Shown: positions 37,596-47,077, counted from the stretch's first letter. The stretch: 64,000 nt of DNA from Paenibacillus vini (GCF_018403325.1 NZ_BOSL01000007.1:124001-188000), one strand, 5' to 3'. Numbers and translations: made by a program. Notes: generated by a model not told the origin, from the letters alone.

Positions 37596-38459
37596 ATGGA
37601 AAAAACACTTAAATTAAAGGCTGCCGGCACTTCCGGCAGCAAACACATCTGGTCCTCGTCACTAGCATTTGTACTGATGGCTGTTGTCTCCCTGTTCACT
37701 TTGTTCCCGTTGTTCTGGCTGTTCAGTTCATCGTTAAAAGACATCAGCGAGATCTTTGTGAATCCGCCGATCTGGATTCCGTCGACGCTGCATTGGGAGA
37801 ATTTCAGGGAGCTGTTTGTGGAACGGAAATTCGGAATCATTACCTGGAACAGCTTCTTGTTATCTACGACTTCTACATTAATCGCGTTAATCTTTTGCAG
37901 CTTGGCCGGTTTTGCCTTTGCCAAATACAAGTTTAAAGGTAAACAGTTCTTGTTCGTACTCGTGCTGGCATCGCTCATGATCCCGCATGAAGCAACCATG
38001 GTTCCTTTGTTCTCGATCTACAAGAACATGCATCTTATCGATAACATTTGGGGCGTGATTCTGCCGGATTTGGCCAACGCTTTCGGGATCTTCTTCATGC
38101 GCCAATACTGCATGTCGCTTCCCGATGAGATGATGGAGGCCGCCCGGATCGACGGTTGCAACGAATTCAAAATTTTCCGTAAGATCGTGCTGCCGAATTT
38201 AAGATCAGGCTTCGCCGGTCTGGGTATTATCCTGTTCGTAAAACAATGGAATAACTTCCTGTGGCCATCCGTTATTTTGAGATCCCAGGAAAACATGACC
38301 TTATCCGTTGCTCTTAAAGCGCTTGAGGACAGCAATAACACGCCATACCATCTCATTATGGCCGGTTCCGTGATCAGCGTACTTCCGCTGCTAATCATCG
38401 TACTGATCTTCCAGAAGCAATTGATTGCCGGGATGATCGACGGCGCAATTAAAGGCTAA
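37596..38459 (+). CDS. Sugar ABC importer permease (MalG/UgpE-like)
   Basis: A 287-residue MalG-type permease with six helices, EAA motif EAARIDGCNEFKIFRKIVLP, and the terminal LIAGMIDGAIKG common to this family. GCGGGAGG precedes ATG 37596, 14 bp after the first permease. A terminator directly after the stop ends the operon. Confidence 0.93.
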   Translation: MEKTLKLKAAGTSGSKHIWSSSLAFVLMAVVSLFTLFPLFWLFSSSLKDISEIFVNPPIWIPSTLHWENFRELFVERKFGIITWNSFLLSTTSTLIALIFCSLAGFAFAKYKFKGKQFLFVLVLASLMIPHEATMVPLFSIYKNMHLIDNIWGVILPDLANAFGIFFMRQYCMSLPDEMMEAARIDGCNEFKIFRKIVLPNLRSGFAGLGIILFVKQWNNFLWPSVILRSQENMTLSVALKALEDSNNTPYHLIMAGSVISVLPLLIIVLIFQKQLIAGMIDGAIKG

Positions 38460-38463
38460 TGCA

Positions 38464-38496
38464 AATCCCCCTGAAGAGATTCAGGGGGATTTTGAT
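38464..38496. terminator. Intrinsic terminator, bidirectional
   Basis: AATCCCCCTGA (38464-38474) with TCAGGGGGATT (38481-38491), then TTGATTATTT. It lies between the ABC operon and the convergent phosphotransferase gene. Confidence 0.9.
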
Positions 38497-38499
38497 TAT

Positions 38500-39429
38500 T
38501 TATTTACTATTAAATAATTGTATTCGAAGAAGCTGCTTCAACTCGTCCAGATTTTTAACGGAAGTGAACGGAATACCAAGCCTATTAAAATTGTCTTTTA
38601 ATATATTCCCGCAAAATAAGTGGATGGATAAACCGTTGATCAATTCCTCCAGAAATTCCTCTTTATCTGCACCCTTAATTTCAAGGAATGCTGAAACCAG
38701 TTCCGCGTCCCCTAAAAAGAGCTCGAAAATTATCGCAGGCAGTTCATAATCTTCAGGAGCGATCATACAATCCGCAAAGTCAATCAAGGTAAGTGTTCCT
38801 TGGGAATCGAGCAATACGTTATCCCTGGTAATATCCCCGTGAACCAGCACTTTGCCGGAATAATTCCGTTCAGAAGCACGAGTCTCCAACTCTTGAATCA
38901 ACGAGGGATGTAATCCATTCATACGTTCGGTGCGGTAGAGATGGTTCCTTAAATCGGGTTGCGGTGGGAGCTGATCAAAAGGTTGATTTAAGCGCGACGT
39001 GATCTCGGATAACCGCATCACAAATTGCTTCTTGTCCGCCTCAGGATAAGACAGTACGGTTTCCAAAGGCACATTGGCATTCACGTAATCCATTACTATA
39101 TAGCGAAACAAATACTTATCTTCAATCTCACCGAAGGCAATAATACGAGGAACAGAGATCCCTTGTTCCATGGCGAACTTCATTACGGAAAGTTCGGTAT
39201 AATAATCTTGTTCCGTATGGAACCCGCTCTCCCTGGGCGCATAAATTTTGATGACCAGCCGGTCCGCTTTGAACACCGCGTTGGTCCCCGGGGTCAGGTT
39301 TTGAATCTCTTCCTTTACCGTTAGCCCTTCTTTGTGGAATATGGCATTTGTCAATGGGGCAAAAGCTTTAATGGAAGTAAATATATTTCCCCAGGAAGCG
39401 GTCCCGTTCAGGGTTTCTTTAAAAAACAT
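38500..39429 (-). CDS. APH-fold phosphotransferase
   Basis: A 309-residue small-molecule kinase of the aminoglycoside-phosphotransferase superfamily. Catalytic loop VLVHGDITRDNVLL, metal-binding TLIDFADCM, N-lobe lysine in DRLVIKIYAPRE. The ligand is unknown; antibiotic, sugar or thiamine-like substrates are all possible. GAGGTG precedes ATG 39429. It is divergent from the alaX-type gene with only 62 bp between them. Confidence 0.86.
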   Translation of the reverse strand: MFFKETLNGTASWGNIFTSIKAFAPLTNAIFHKEGLTVKEEIQNLTPGTNAVFKADRLVIKIYAPRESGFHTEQDYYTELSVMKFAMEQGISVPRIIAFGEIEDKYLFRYIVMDYVNANVPLETVLSYPEADKKQFVMRLSEITSRLNQPFDQLPPQPDLRNHLYRTERMNGLHPSLIQELETRASERNYSGKVLVHGDITRDNVLLDSQGTLTLIDFADCMIAPEDYELPAIIFELFLGDAELVSAFLEIKGADKEEFLEELINGLSIHLFCGNILKDNFNRLGIPFTSVKNLDELKQLLRIQLFNSK

Positions 39430-39491
39430 CTACAGCGCACCTCGCTTAATCGTTATACAATGAAAGTATCATAATGAAGGAGAAAGGCTCA

Positions 39492-40664
39492 ATGACAAAT
39501 CTACTCTATTACGACTCAGCCTATTTAACGGAATGGCAAACCGTCATCCATACGGTTTTAGAAAAAGAAGACGGGATATACTTAACTCTGGAAGAGACGG
39601 CTTTTTATCCGCATGGGGGAGGACAACCCTGCGATGAAGGGACCATCGGGGGCATTCCCGTATTGGACGTGTCGAAGGAAGACGAGATCATCTGGCATAA
39701 GGTGGAGAGCCTGCCTGAGGAAACATCGGTCGTATGCCGATTGAATTGGGACCGGAGATTTGACCATATGCAGCAGCACAGCGGCCAGCATCTGCTTTCG
39801 GCGACTTGCCTTGTGACGCTGGGGGCGCAAACGTTGAGCTTTCATCTGGGGGTGGATTACGCCACCATCGATGTTGAGCTCCCGGAGCTGTCATCGGAGC
39901 GGCTTGCTCTTCTCGAACGGGAAGTAAACCGTCATATTTATCTCAATCATGAAATTACAAGCTATTTTGTAACGGATGAGGTAGCGGCAAGGCTGCCGTT
40001 AGTTAAACAACCGAAAGTAACCGGCGGTATAAGAATCGTTGAAATGAAAGATGTGGAATATAACGCCTGCGGCGGAACACATGTATCTTCTACAGGAGAG
40101 ATCGGCATGATCAAGCTGCTGAAGGCGGAACGCCAAAAGGGGAATACACGGATCTATTTCTTGTGTGGATACCGGGCCTTGCAGGAATTTAACGAGAGTC
40201 AGCGGATTTTATCAGCGTTGACGCAGAAATTCAATACCGGGAAAGATGGAATTTTGGATCGTTTGGACAAATGGGAGCAGGAGCACAAGCAGCTTCAATG
40301 GGAACTGAACGCCCAAAGGGAGAAGAATGACGAGTTTGTATTGAAAGAGCTTTTATCCCAGTCGAAAGGTGGCCTTATAGCGCAAGTGTTTGAAGATCGT
40401 AGCCTGAAGGATTTGCAAAACCTGGCGACCAGGTTAGCCGCTGAAAGCAAAGTTCCCGTTTTATTCGCAGCCGGTGGTGACAATAAAGTCTTAATGGCCT
40501 ACGGCGGAGATGAAGGGTTTTCTTGCGGAGCGTTTTTCAAAGAGCATCTCAGCGGCTATAACGGTAAAGGCGGCGGCAGCGACAAACTGGCGCAGGCGGG
40601 ATTCGGCTCTTGGGACGAGGCTTTAGCTTTTTATGAATTTGCCAAGACAGGATGGTCGGTTTAA
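39492..40664 (+). CDS. alaX: Alanyl-tRNA editing hydrolase, AlaX-L type
   Basis: Removes serine or glycine wrongly attached to alanine tRNA, in trans to alanyl-tRNA synthetase. The 390-residue protein has a zinc-binding editing domain (HMQQH at 92-96, SGQH ending at 100, and CGGTH) after an N-terminal AlaRS-like beta part (AFYPHGGGQPCDEG), plus a C-terminal DHHA1-like domain (GKGGGSDKLAQAGF), so it is the long AlaX form. GAAGGAGAAAGG supports ATG 39492 rather than ATG 39474, which lies inside that site. It is followed by ybaK and a GNAT gene on the same strand. Confidence 0.93.
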   Translation: MTNLLYYDSAYLTEWQTVIHTVLEKEDGIYLTLEETAFYPHGGGQPCDEGTIGGIPVLDVSKEDEIIWHKVESLPEETSVVCRLNWDRRFDHMQQHSGQHLLSATCLVTLGAQTLSFHLGVDYATIDVELPELSSERLALLEREVNRHIYLNHEITSYFVTDEVAARLPLVKQPKVTGGIRIVEMKDVEYNACGGTHVSSTGEIGMIKLLKAERQKGNTRIYFLCGYRALQEFNESQRILSALTQKFNTGKDGILDRLDKWEQEHKQLQWELNAQREKNDEFVLKELLSQSKGGLIAQVFEDRSLKDLQNLATRLAAESKVPVLFAAGGDNKVLMAYGGDEGFSCGAFFKEHLSGYNGKGGGSDKLAQAGFGSWDEALAFYEFAKTGWSV

Positions 40665-40679
40665 AAGGGAGGAGTTACA

Positions 40680-41168
40680 TTGGCGGAGAGCAAAACGAAT
40701 GCTATGCGAATATTGGACAAGTCCGGCGTTCCTTACAGTATTCTGGGATATGATCCCGGGGATGGAGAAATCCACGGCACTGCTGTGGCCGAGAAAATCG
40801 GCCGTCCCCCCGGCTCCGTATTCAAGACGCTGGTGGCGCATCAGGGAAACCAGATTTATGTGTTCGTCATCCCGGTAGCGGAGGAGCTGGATTTGAAAAA
40901 AGCGGCCAAAGCCGCCGGCGAGAAAAAAGTGGAGATGCTGCCCGTCAAAGAGCTGCTGAAATGGACTGGTTACGTCCGCGGCGGCTGTTCGCCGGTCGGG
41001 ATGAAAAAGCTCTATCCCACTTTCCTGGACGCGAGCGCGGAAGGCTTGGACAAAATGGCGGTAAGCGCGGGAAGAATCGGCACCCAGATGGAGCTTGATC
41101 CTATACAACTCGCCAAGCAGGTAAAAGCGGGCTTTGTGCCGCTGATTAAAGAAGCAGATAACGAATAA
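40680..41168 (+). CDS. ybaK: YbaK/EbsC-type Cys-tRNA(Pro) deacylase
   Basis: A 162-residue trans-editing protein of the YbaK/INS family that hydrolyses cysteine from proline tRNA. Landmarks: KIGRPPGSVFKTLVA with the catalytic lysine, then KWTGYVRGGCSPVGM, and SAGRIGTQMELDP near the C-terminus. It starts with TTG 40680 after GGGAGGAG and lies 15 bp behind the AlaX-type gene, so two unrelated tRNA proofreading enzymes probably share a transcript. Confidence 0.93.
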   Translation: MAESKTNAMRILDKSGVPYSILGYDPGDGEIHGTAVAEKIGRPPGSVFKTLVAHQGNQIYVFVIPVAEELDLKKAAKAAGEKKVEMLPVKELLKWTGYVRGGCSPVGMKKLYPTFLDASAEGLDKMAVSAGRIGTQMELDPIQLAKQVKAGFVPLIKEADNE

Positions 41169-41190
41169 GGCAAAGGAAGTGCAATTCAAC

Positions 41191-41748
41191 ATGATTAGAC
41201 CGGCAAAAAAGGAGGACCGCAGCCAAGCTGCGGTGCTTATGGTTGACGCGATCCATGATATCGCAGACGCATTGACGGGAGAATCCGACAAGTCCAAGGT
41301 TTTGGAGCAAATGGAGAAGTATTTCTGCGAGGAAATCAACCGGTTAAGCTACCGGAACTGTCTGATTAAGACAGTCGGGGAGCAGCCGGTAGGCATTGTG
41401 GTAGCTTATCACGGCAAAGACGCTCCGGCACTTGACGCCCCGATTCTGAAACACCTGGAGAACAGTAACGGAGGAGTGGCCGCTACCTTGGATATTGAAG
41501 CGGACCCCGACGATTACTATATCGATACGGTAAGCGTAAGTCCTGAGTTCGGCGGCCGCGGTTTCGGCACGGAGCTGCTGCAAGCGGCGATTCAGCATGC
41601 CGTGGAGCAAGGATATCCCACCGTCTCCCTGAATGTCGAGGAAGATAATGTTAAAGCGCGCAAGCTTTACGAACGACTCGGATTTCAGCGCAAGAAAGAC
41701 ATCGTTATTCACCATCATACCTATGCTTATATGGTGAAGACGTTGTAA
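41191..41748 (+). CDS. GNAT-family N-acetyltransferase
   Basis: A 185-residue acetyltransferase. The acetyl-CoA-binding motif A reads VSPEFGGRGFGTELLQAA, followed by NVEEDNVKARKLYERLGFQ, the standard motif B. The substrate cannot be predicted; placement behind two tRNA-editing genes is notable. ATG 41191 has AAAGGAAG at proper distance; a GTG at 41179 overlaps that site and is not used. Confidence 0.87.
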   Translation: MIRPAKKEDRSQAAVLMVDAIHDIADALTGESDKSKVLEQMEKYFCEEINRLSYRNCLIKTVGEQPVGIVVAYHGKDAPALDAPILKHLENSNGGVAATLDIEADPDDYYIDTVSVSPEFGGRGFGTELLQAAIQHAVEQGYPTVSLNVEEDNVKARKLYERLGFQRKKDIVIHHHTYAYMVKTL

Positions 41749-41758
41749 GCGTAAGATT

Positions 41759-42295
41759 CTAATCCCTCATAAAAATACTACGTCTGTTTACGTTAAGCTG
41801 GGCGGATGTTATATGAACCGCGGTTTCTTCCAGCGCGGATAGTAAGGCTACGATGCAAGCAGGCCAGAATACGGCCGGGTTGCGGGAGATTAGGAACAAG
41901 GGCGGGCCTAGAAAAAGAAGCAATCCGGCCAACTTATTCCCCCAAGTATGTAGGATGGCAAACGATCGATATTTGCAGGCGGCTATAATTAAGTTGACGC
42001 AACGTACGAGCGTTATAAGGATGACCCAGGGGACGAATGGCAGAATTTCGGTTCCGTGCCGAAGGATCAAATATCCCATAATGACGGCAACCAGCATGAG
42101 ATCCGCTATGGTGTCCAGTCTTGCACCCAGCTCACTTTGCGTATTCGTTTTTCGTGCAACCGCTCCATCAAGTACGTCGCTTAACCCCGACATGAAATAA
42201 ATGACCGCAAATAATCCGGGATGGTTGAACAAAAATAACAAGGTTATCACTAGAATCATTCTGCTTATGGAAATGAGATTTGCCGCATGATTCAA
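41759..42295 (-). CDS. CDP-alcohol phosphatidyltransferase (PgsA/PssA-like)
   Basis: A 178-residue membrane enzyme with about five helices and the full CDP-alcohol transferase motif: SDVLDGAVARK, eight residues, then GARLDTIADL, giving the four catalytic aspartates. It transfers a phosphatidyl group from CDP-diacylglycerol to an alcohol such as glycerol phosphate, making a membrane phospholipid. It is shorter than some members, and the acceptor is unknown. AAGGGGGAAG precedes ATG 42295. Its end is 10 bp from the convergent GNAT gene. Confidence 0.88.
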   Translation of the reverse strand: MNHAANLISISRMILVITLLFLFNHPGLFAVIYFMSGLSDVLDGAVARKTNTQSELGARLDTIADLMLVAVIMGYLILRHGTEILPFVPWVILITLVRCVNLIIAACKYRSFAILHTWGNKLAGLLLFLGPPLFLISRNPAVFWPACIVALLSALEETAVHITSAQLNVNRRSIFMRD

Positions 42296-42353
42296 CGGAC
42301 TTCCCCCTTTGGGAATGATGGGATCTAACCAATGCGATTACGTTAAATGAAAC

Positions 42354-42381
42354 GGCCCCCAGGAATAAGGGGTCTTTTTTT
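42354..42381 (+). terminator. Plus-strand terminator with no plus-strand gene upstream
   Basis: GGCCCC (42354-42359) with GGGGTC (42369-42374; one G-U), followed by TTTTTTT. It would stop transcripts running antisense through the phosphatidyltransferase gene and insulates the BceR-like gene from read-through. Confidence 0.65.
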
Positions 42382-42452
42382 GATCACTGCTCTTTCGGAT
42401 TCTTCAAGTTATAATATTATCATCTTATTCGACTGGAGTCTGGTCATATACG

Positions 42453-43130
42453 ATGGACAAAATATTGTTAATAGAAGATGATCACAAATTACAGAAATAT
42501 ATCAAGGACTACTTGGAAGCCTATGATTTCGAGGTGGAGTCGGTTTCGGATTTCGGGAAGGTTATGGAGCAGGTTGAAGAGAGTAAGCCGGATCTGATTC
42601 TTCTGGATATCAATCTTCCGACCTTTGACGGTTTTTATTATTTGCGGGTCATCCGAAAAAAGTCTTCCGTCCCAATCATCATTCTTTCTGCGCACAGCGA
42701 CGAAGGGGAACAGATCCGCGGCATGGAGTACGGTGCGGACGACTATGTAACAAAGCCGTTTCGGATCGGAATCCTCTTGGCGAAGATCCATGCCGTGCTC
42801 CGGCGCGCCCATCATCGGGCGGAAGAGAGTCAGTCGGCCGGAGAGCTCAAACTGCTGCACGACAGCATGAAGCTGCAATATAAAGAACAGATCATGGAAT
42901 TGAGCAAGAATGAATTTCGTCTAATGCACCTGTTTATGAAAAAAGCGGGAGGGATTGTCACCCGCGAAGAATTTCTGGAAGCGTTATGGGATGAACATGT
43001 GTTTGTCGATGACAATACGTTGACCGTAAATATTACCCGGATTAAAAAGAAGCTGAGCCAGTACGGACTTCATAACGTCATTACGACCAAGCGGGGAGTG
43101 GGCTATGTCTTTGATCCGAATGCTTGCTGA
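42453..43130 (+). CDS. OmpR-type response regulator, BceR-like
   Basis: A 225-residue regulator: receiver domain with phospho-acceptor Asp52 (LILLDINLPTFDG) and YGADDYVTKPF, and a C-terminal winged helix (ELSKNEFRLMHLFMKK, DNTLTVNITRIKKKL, TTKRGVGYVF). It is the first gene of a four-gene BceRS-BceAB-type module. It probably activates the ABC genes 41 bp after the kinase in response to flux through the transporter. GGAG lies 13 bases before ATG 42453. Confidence 0.92.
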   Translation: MDKILLIEDDHKLQKYIKDYLEAYDFEVESVSDFGKVMEQVEESKPDLILLDINLPTFDGFYYLRVIRKKSSVPIIILSAHSDEGEQIRGMEYGADDYVTKPFRIGILLAKIHAVLRRAHHRAEESQSAGELKLLHDSMKLQYKEQIMELSKNEFRLMHLFMKKAGGIVTREEFLEALWDEHVFVDDNTLTVNITRIKKKLSQYGLHNVITTKRGVGYVFDPNAC

Positions 43131-44091
43131 TTTTCTGAGCCTAAAAAAAGGAATGATCTTCGTTTACGTTTTGAATACGGTACTTCTCCTATTTTTGTCC
43201 TACGTTTTCTATGACGTGGACGACATCATGTATCCGCTTCTTGTAAGCAGCTTTATTTTGTTCATTTATCTCGTGATTGCGGGCGCTGGTTATTTTAAAG
43301 TGTACGTCAAACTTCAGGACTGCAAGAGTAGTCCGCAGATAGAGCTTGATGAGTCGAAGGTTTTGGACAAGCTTCTATTCGGGAAGATCAACGAGATCCA
43401 TGAGCAGTACAATACCAGGATTTATGAACTGAAGAGCTCCGTTAAAGAAAGAAACACATTGTTCTCACAGTGGATTCACAATATGAAAGGTTCCGTCTCG
43501 ATTATTGATCTGGCTTCGGAACAAGGTTCGCAACAAGCCATGGAAGACATTCAGGAAGAGAACGGCAAACTGATGGCGAATTTGGAAGAGTGTTTGAACA
43601 TGCTCAGGCTAGATGATTTTTCGCGGGATTACTTACCGGAGAGGGTAAATTTGCACCGTGTCGCCACGAGGGCCATCAACGCCCGAAAGAAAGATTTTAT
43701 CTATCAAGGGGTTTATCCCAAAGTGGAGATTGATGAAGCGTTGTTTGTATATACCGATGAAAAATGGTGCGGGTATATGCTGGAGCAAGTGTTGTCCAAC
43801 GCGGTCAAGTATAGCCGTCGGGAAGGCCTGGTGACCGTAAGGAGCGAGATGAAAGGGGATCGCGTCCTCCTTACCGTACAAGATAACGGGATCGGGATAT
43901 GTCTGGAGGAGCTGCCACGGGTATTCGACCCTTTTTTTACGGGGAGGAACGGAAGAGAGGATCGCTCCGCTACGGGGATTGGCCTATACATGGTGAAGTA
44001 TATCGCGCAGAGACTTGGCCATGGCGTTAGCATGGAGTCGCATAAGGGAGCGGGGAGTATGTTCACTATTTCTTTCCTTGCAAAAATGTAA
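43105..44091 (+). CDS. Intramembrane-sensing histidine kinase, BceS-like
   Basis: A 328-residue kinase with only two N-terminal helices (about 16-36 and 42-62) and almost no extracellular loop, the hallmark of BceS-type sensors that take their signal from the partner ABC transporter. Phospho-acceptor His125 in SQWIHNMKGSVS; ATPase motifs QVLSNAVKYS, VQDNGIGI and ATGIGLYMVKYIAQRLG. It overlaps the regulator gene by 26 bp, starting at ATG 43105 with GGGGAG upstream. Confidence 0.93.
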   Translation: MSLIRMLADFLSLKKGMIFVYVLNTVLLLFLSYVFYDVDDIMYPLLVSSFILFIYLVIAGAGYFKVYVKLQDCKSSPQIELDESKVLDKLLFGKINEIHEQYNTRIYELKSSVKERNTLFSQWIHNMKGSVSIIDLASEQGSQQAMEDIQEENGKLMANLEECLNMLRLDDFSRDYLPERVNLHRVATRAINARKKDFIYQGVYPKVEIDEALFVYTDEKWCGYMLEQVLSNAVKYSRREGLVTVRSEMKGDRVLLTVQDNGIGICLEELPRVFDPFFTGRNGREDRSATGIGLYMVKYIAQRLGHGVSMESHKGAGSMFTISFLAKM

Positions 44092-44170
44092 GGTTATGAA
44101 AGGGAATTGCATTCATGAAGACCAGCTTTCCTTTTATACTTCTCATATCAGGCCATGAGGGGGAGCAAAA

Positions 44171-44929
44171 GTGGACATCATTACAATAAATCATTTAGTC
44201 AAAGTCTATAACGGGCATAAAGGAGCCAATGGCGTCACGGCGATCGACGGAATGAACCTGAACGTGGAAAAGGGCGAATTTGTCGGAATCATGGGGCCAA
44301 GCGGAAGCGGAAAGACAACGCTGCTGAACATTTTGTCGGGTGTCGATAAAGCTACGTCCGGTGAAGTCATCATCGACGGGCAAGACATTACGAAGCTGAC
44401 CAAAGATCAGATGGCGCTGTTCAGAAGGGAGCGGATCGGGTACATTTTCCAGGATTTTAACTTGCTGGACAGTTTGACGCTGCGGGAGAACATCGCATTG
44501 CCGCTGATTCTGGACAAACAGTCCCCGAATGAGATTGAAGACAAGCTGGCCCCGCTGATGCAGTTTTTGGGCATCTTTGATCTGAAGGACAAGTATCCCT
44601 ATCATATTTCCGGCGGTCAAAAACAAAGGGTGGCCGCTGCCCGTGCAATCGTAAATGAACCTGCGGTTGTTTTGGCGGACGAGCCGACAGGCAATCTGGA
44701 TTCCAAATCCGCCAATCAGTTGATGAGTACGATAGCCTCTTTGAATGAACAATGGGGCAGCACGATCCTGATGGTCTCTCACGACCCATTCGCCGCGTCG
44801 TTCTGCAAACGGATCATTTTTATTAAAGATGGTAACGTCGAAATGGAAATCAGGCCGGCCGGGGACCGGAAACAATTTTTCGATCAAATCCTGGAGGCGC
44901 AAAGCGTGATCGGAGGGGGGAGAGCATGA
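44171..44929 (+). CDS. ABC transporter ATPase, BceA-like
   Basis: A 252-residue ATPase of the MacB/LolD-BceA group: Walker A GPSGSGKTT (42-50), Q-loop FQDFNLLDSLT, signature HISGGQKQRVAAARAI, Walker B VVLADEPTGNLDS. GTG 44171 follows AGGGGGAG. It powers the BceB-like permease with which it overlaps by four bases. The pair detoxifies and senses cell-wall-active peptides such as bacitracin in relatives; the specific drug is not predictable. Confidence 0.94.
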   Translation: MDIITINHLVKVYNGHKGANGVTAIDGMNLNVEKGEFVGIMGPSGSGKTTLLNILSGVDKATSGEVIIDGQDITKLTKDQMALFRRERIGYIFQDFNLLDSLTLRENIALPLILDKQSPNEIEDKLAPLMQFLGIFDLKDKYPYHISGGQKQRVAAARAIVNEPAVVLADEPTGNLDSKSANQLMSTIASLNEQWGSTILMVSHDPFAASFCKRIIFIKDGNVEMEIRPAGDRKQFFDQILEAQSVIGGGRA

Positions 44930-46995
44930 CTTTCTCAACCATCGTCCGCAAGAATTTTTTATACAATGCCAAAAAGTACCTGTCCCTATACTTCGTAAAC
45001 AGCCTTACTGTTGCGATCTTGTTCATGTTCGGCAGCTTGCTCTACAATCCGGACGTCTTAAGGCAGGTGGGAGATACGACCCTTTACGGCATCGTCCGCT
45101 TTGCCTTGGTTGGCGTCGTGTTATTCTCCTTCGTCTTCATTACGTACAGCAATCTTTCTTTTTTGAAATACCGGAGCAAGGAATTTGGCATGTATATTAC
45201 GCTGGGGATGACGACGAAAAATCTAATTAAGATGCTGTTCCTTGAAAACGTAGGCATCTTCGCAGTCTCGTTGGCGAGCGGGCTTGTTACCGGCGGTGTA
45301 TTCGGAAAGCTTTTTTTCATGGGTTTGAATCAGATCCTCATTGCCAATCCGATCTCATTTGAATTGAATGGGTCAAGCCTGTTGTTAAGCAGCGGTATTT
45401 TTCTGATCGTATTTTCGGGGAATTTTGTCTTCAACATGCTGTATCTCCGTAAAATTTCAATAGTAGAAGTACTTCAAGCCGCAAAGAAAAAAGAGATGGG
45501 GAAAAGCAGCGTAGTCATGGGAAGCCTTGCGATCCTCGTGTTTGCCGCGTCCCTTTTTCTTCTGCCGCAATTGATGCTCGGAAAGCTGTTCGACGAGGCT
45601 ACTTTAATCATCATCATCCTTATCGTCCTGACCATGGTTACCCCTTACGTGATCTTCGGGACGCTGATTTCGGTGGTCAAGTCGGTCATGAAGCATTTCA
45701 AGAAAACATATAACAACAACCTGATCGTGATGTCGAATTTGAGTCATCGGTTCCTGTCCTATAAAACGACGATGTACATTGTATCTTTGCTAATGGCCGG
45801 TGCGCTTTTTTTTATCGGCATGACTTATGCGATGTATGCCACGACCGACGAAAATAATGAGCGGGATCATCCGTTTGACGTGATGTTTGTGGAAAGCAAC
45901 CGCTACAACCAAATGGATGACGGGGAGATCAGGTCGCTCCTGACGAAACAAGGAAGCACGGTGGAACTAACCGAAACGCTGGAAATTTTACAGATTCCCG
46001 AGTTTCGGGATTATGGCGGGTCGTGGGTGCTTTGGGATACTCATGCGGCGATCATCAGCGAGGGAAATTACAACCGGCATATGGGAACAAGCTATAGTTT
46101 GCCGCCAAGCCAAGCCCTATTCGCAAGGGTTCATCAGGAGAACAGGGAATATGCCGTTCCCGATACCGTTCTGGCGGTTATGGATCCGGAACTCATCGGC
46201 GAAGGGCTCCGGGACAACGGAAGCAAAGACGATTTAATGCGGGCGTTGGAGGGCTATCCTGTCACGGATTACAAGAGCGGAAACGTTAAAGTAGTTTCGG
46301 AACCGTACATAAATAATGTGCAGACAGCCAATTCTTATTTTGGTCATGCGCTCGTTGTAGACGATATAATATACGAACAAATCAAAGCGGCTGCGGCAGA
46401 GTCTCAGGTAATCAAAGCCCATTTGGTTAAAGGGGATATACGGGAAGCCGGATTTCAGGCGCTGGTTCAGGCGCTCAGGGAACGGAACGGTTTTGACTCC
46501 TCTTACTGGGGCAGCTCTTCCCAACAGGATCAGTACCTAACAGATGATGAAAGAACACCTTTGGAGGCACTAAGACCGATTTACAAGGATGAACAACTGA
46601 AGAACCAGCTGGAATCCAACGGGACGATCTTTTTTATTATTATCTTTCTTGGCTCGCTGTTCGCGATTGCTTCGGGGGTGGTGCTATATCATAAAGTGCT
46701 GTCCGATATTGACGATCATAAAGACAGTTTGCTTTCACTGAAGAGAATCGGCGTAACAAGGAAGGAAATCATCGGCATCGTCTCAAAAGAATTGGCCGTG
46801 ACTTTTTTCTTGCCGAGTATTTTTGGAGTGGGCTTGGGTCTTTATTATTTCTATGTATTGTTTAGCAATCAGAATCTGGTAGGTCAATTAGTGGAAAAAG
46901 CGGCCTTGGTCGCGTCGCTGTTCCTTGTTCTGCAGGTGGTATTCTATTTTGTCAGCCGCAGGAAATATGTTTCCGAACTGGGCAAGTATTTATAA
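44926..46995 (+). CDS. ABC transporter permease, BceB-like (FtsX domains)
   Basis: A 689-residue permease with ten helices in the BceB pattern and a large extracellular domain of about 200 residues (about 310-540) before the last three helices, the region that contacts antibiotic-lipid complexes and sets specificity. Two FtsX-type segments are visible near 55-190 and 560-680. ATG 44926 overlaps the ATPase stop. A terminator follows. Confidence 0.93.
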   Translation: MTFSTIVRKNFLYNAKKYLSLYFVNSLTVAILFMFGSLLYNPDVLRQVGDTTLYGIVRFALVGVVLFSFVFITYSNLSFLKYRSKEFGMYITLGMTTKNLIKMLFLENVGIFAVSLASGLVTGGVFGKLFFMGLNQILIANPISFELNGSSLLLSSGIFLIVFSGNFVFNMLYLRKISIVEVLQAAKKKEMGKSSVVMGSLAILVFAASLFLLPQLMLGKLFDEATLIIIILIVLTMVTPYVIFGTLISVVKSVMKHFKKTYNNNLIVMSNLSHRFLSYKTTMYIVSLLMAGALFFIGMTYAMYATTDENNERDHPFDVMFVESNRYNQMDDGEIRSLLTKQGSTVELTETLEILQIPEFRDYGGSWVLWDTHAAIISEGNYNRHMGTSYSLPPSQALFARVHQENREYAVPDTVLAVMDPELIGEGLRDNGSKDDLMRALEGYPVTDYKSGNVKVVSEPYINNVQTANSYFGHALVVDDIIYEQIKAAAAESQVIKAHLVKGDIREAGFQALVQALRERNGFDSSYWGSSSQQDQYLTDDERTPLEALRPIYKDEQLKNQLESNGTIFFIIIFLGSLFAIASGVVLYHKVLSDIDDHKDSLLSLKRIGVTRKEIIGIVSKELAVTFFLPSIFGVGLGLYYFYVLFSNQNLVGQLVEKAALVASLFLVLQVVFYFVSRRKYVSELGKYL

Positions 46996-47016
46996 TCGTG
47001 GATGTCAAACGAATGA

Positions 47017-47058
47017 AAAGACGCCGAAGGCTGCATCGAAGCACCTCGGCGTCTTTTT
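47017..47058. terminator. Intrinsic terminator, bidirectional
   Basis: AAAGACGCCGA (47017-47027) with TCGGCGTCTTT (47046-47056), followed by TT. Located between the BceB-like gene and the convergent LtaS-like gene. Confidence 0.9.
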
Positions 47059-47077
47059 ATGTTAATAATAAATTGAA

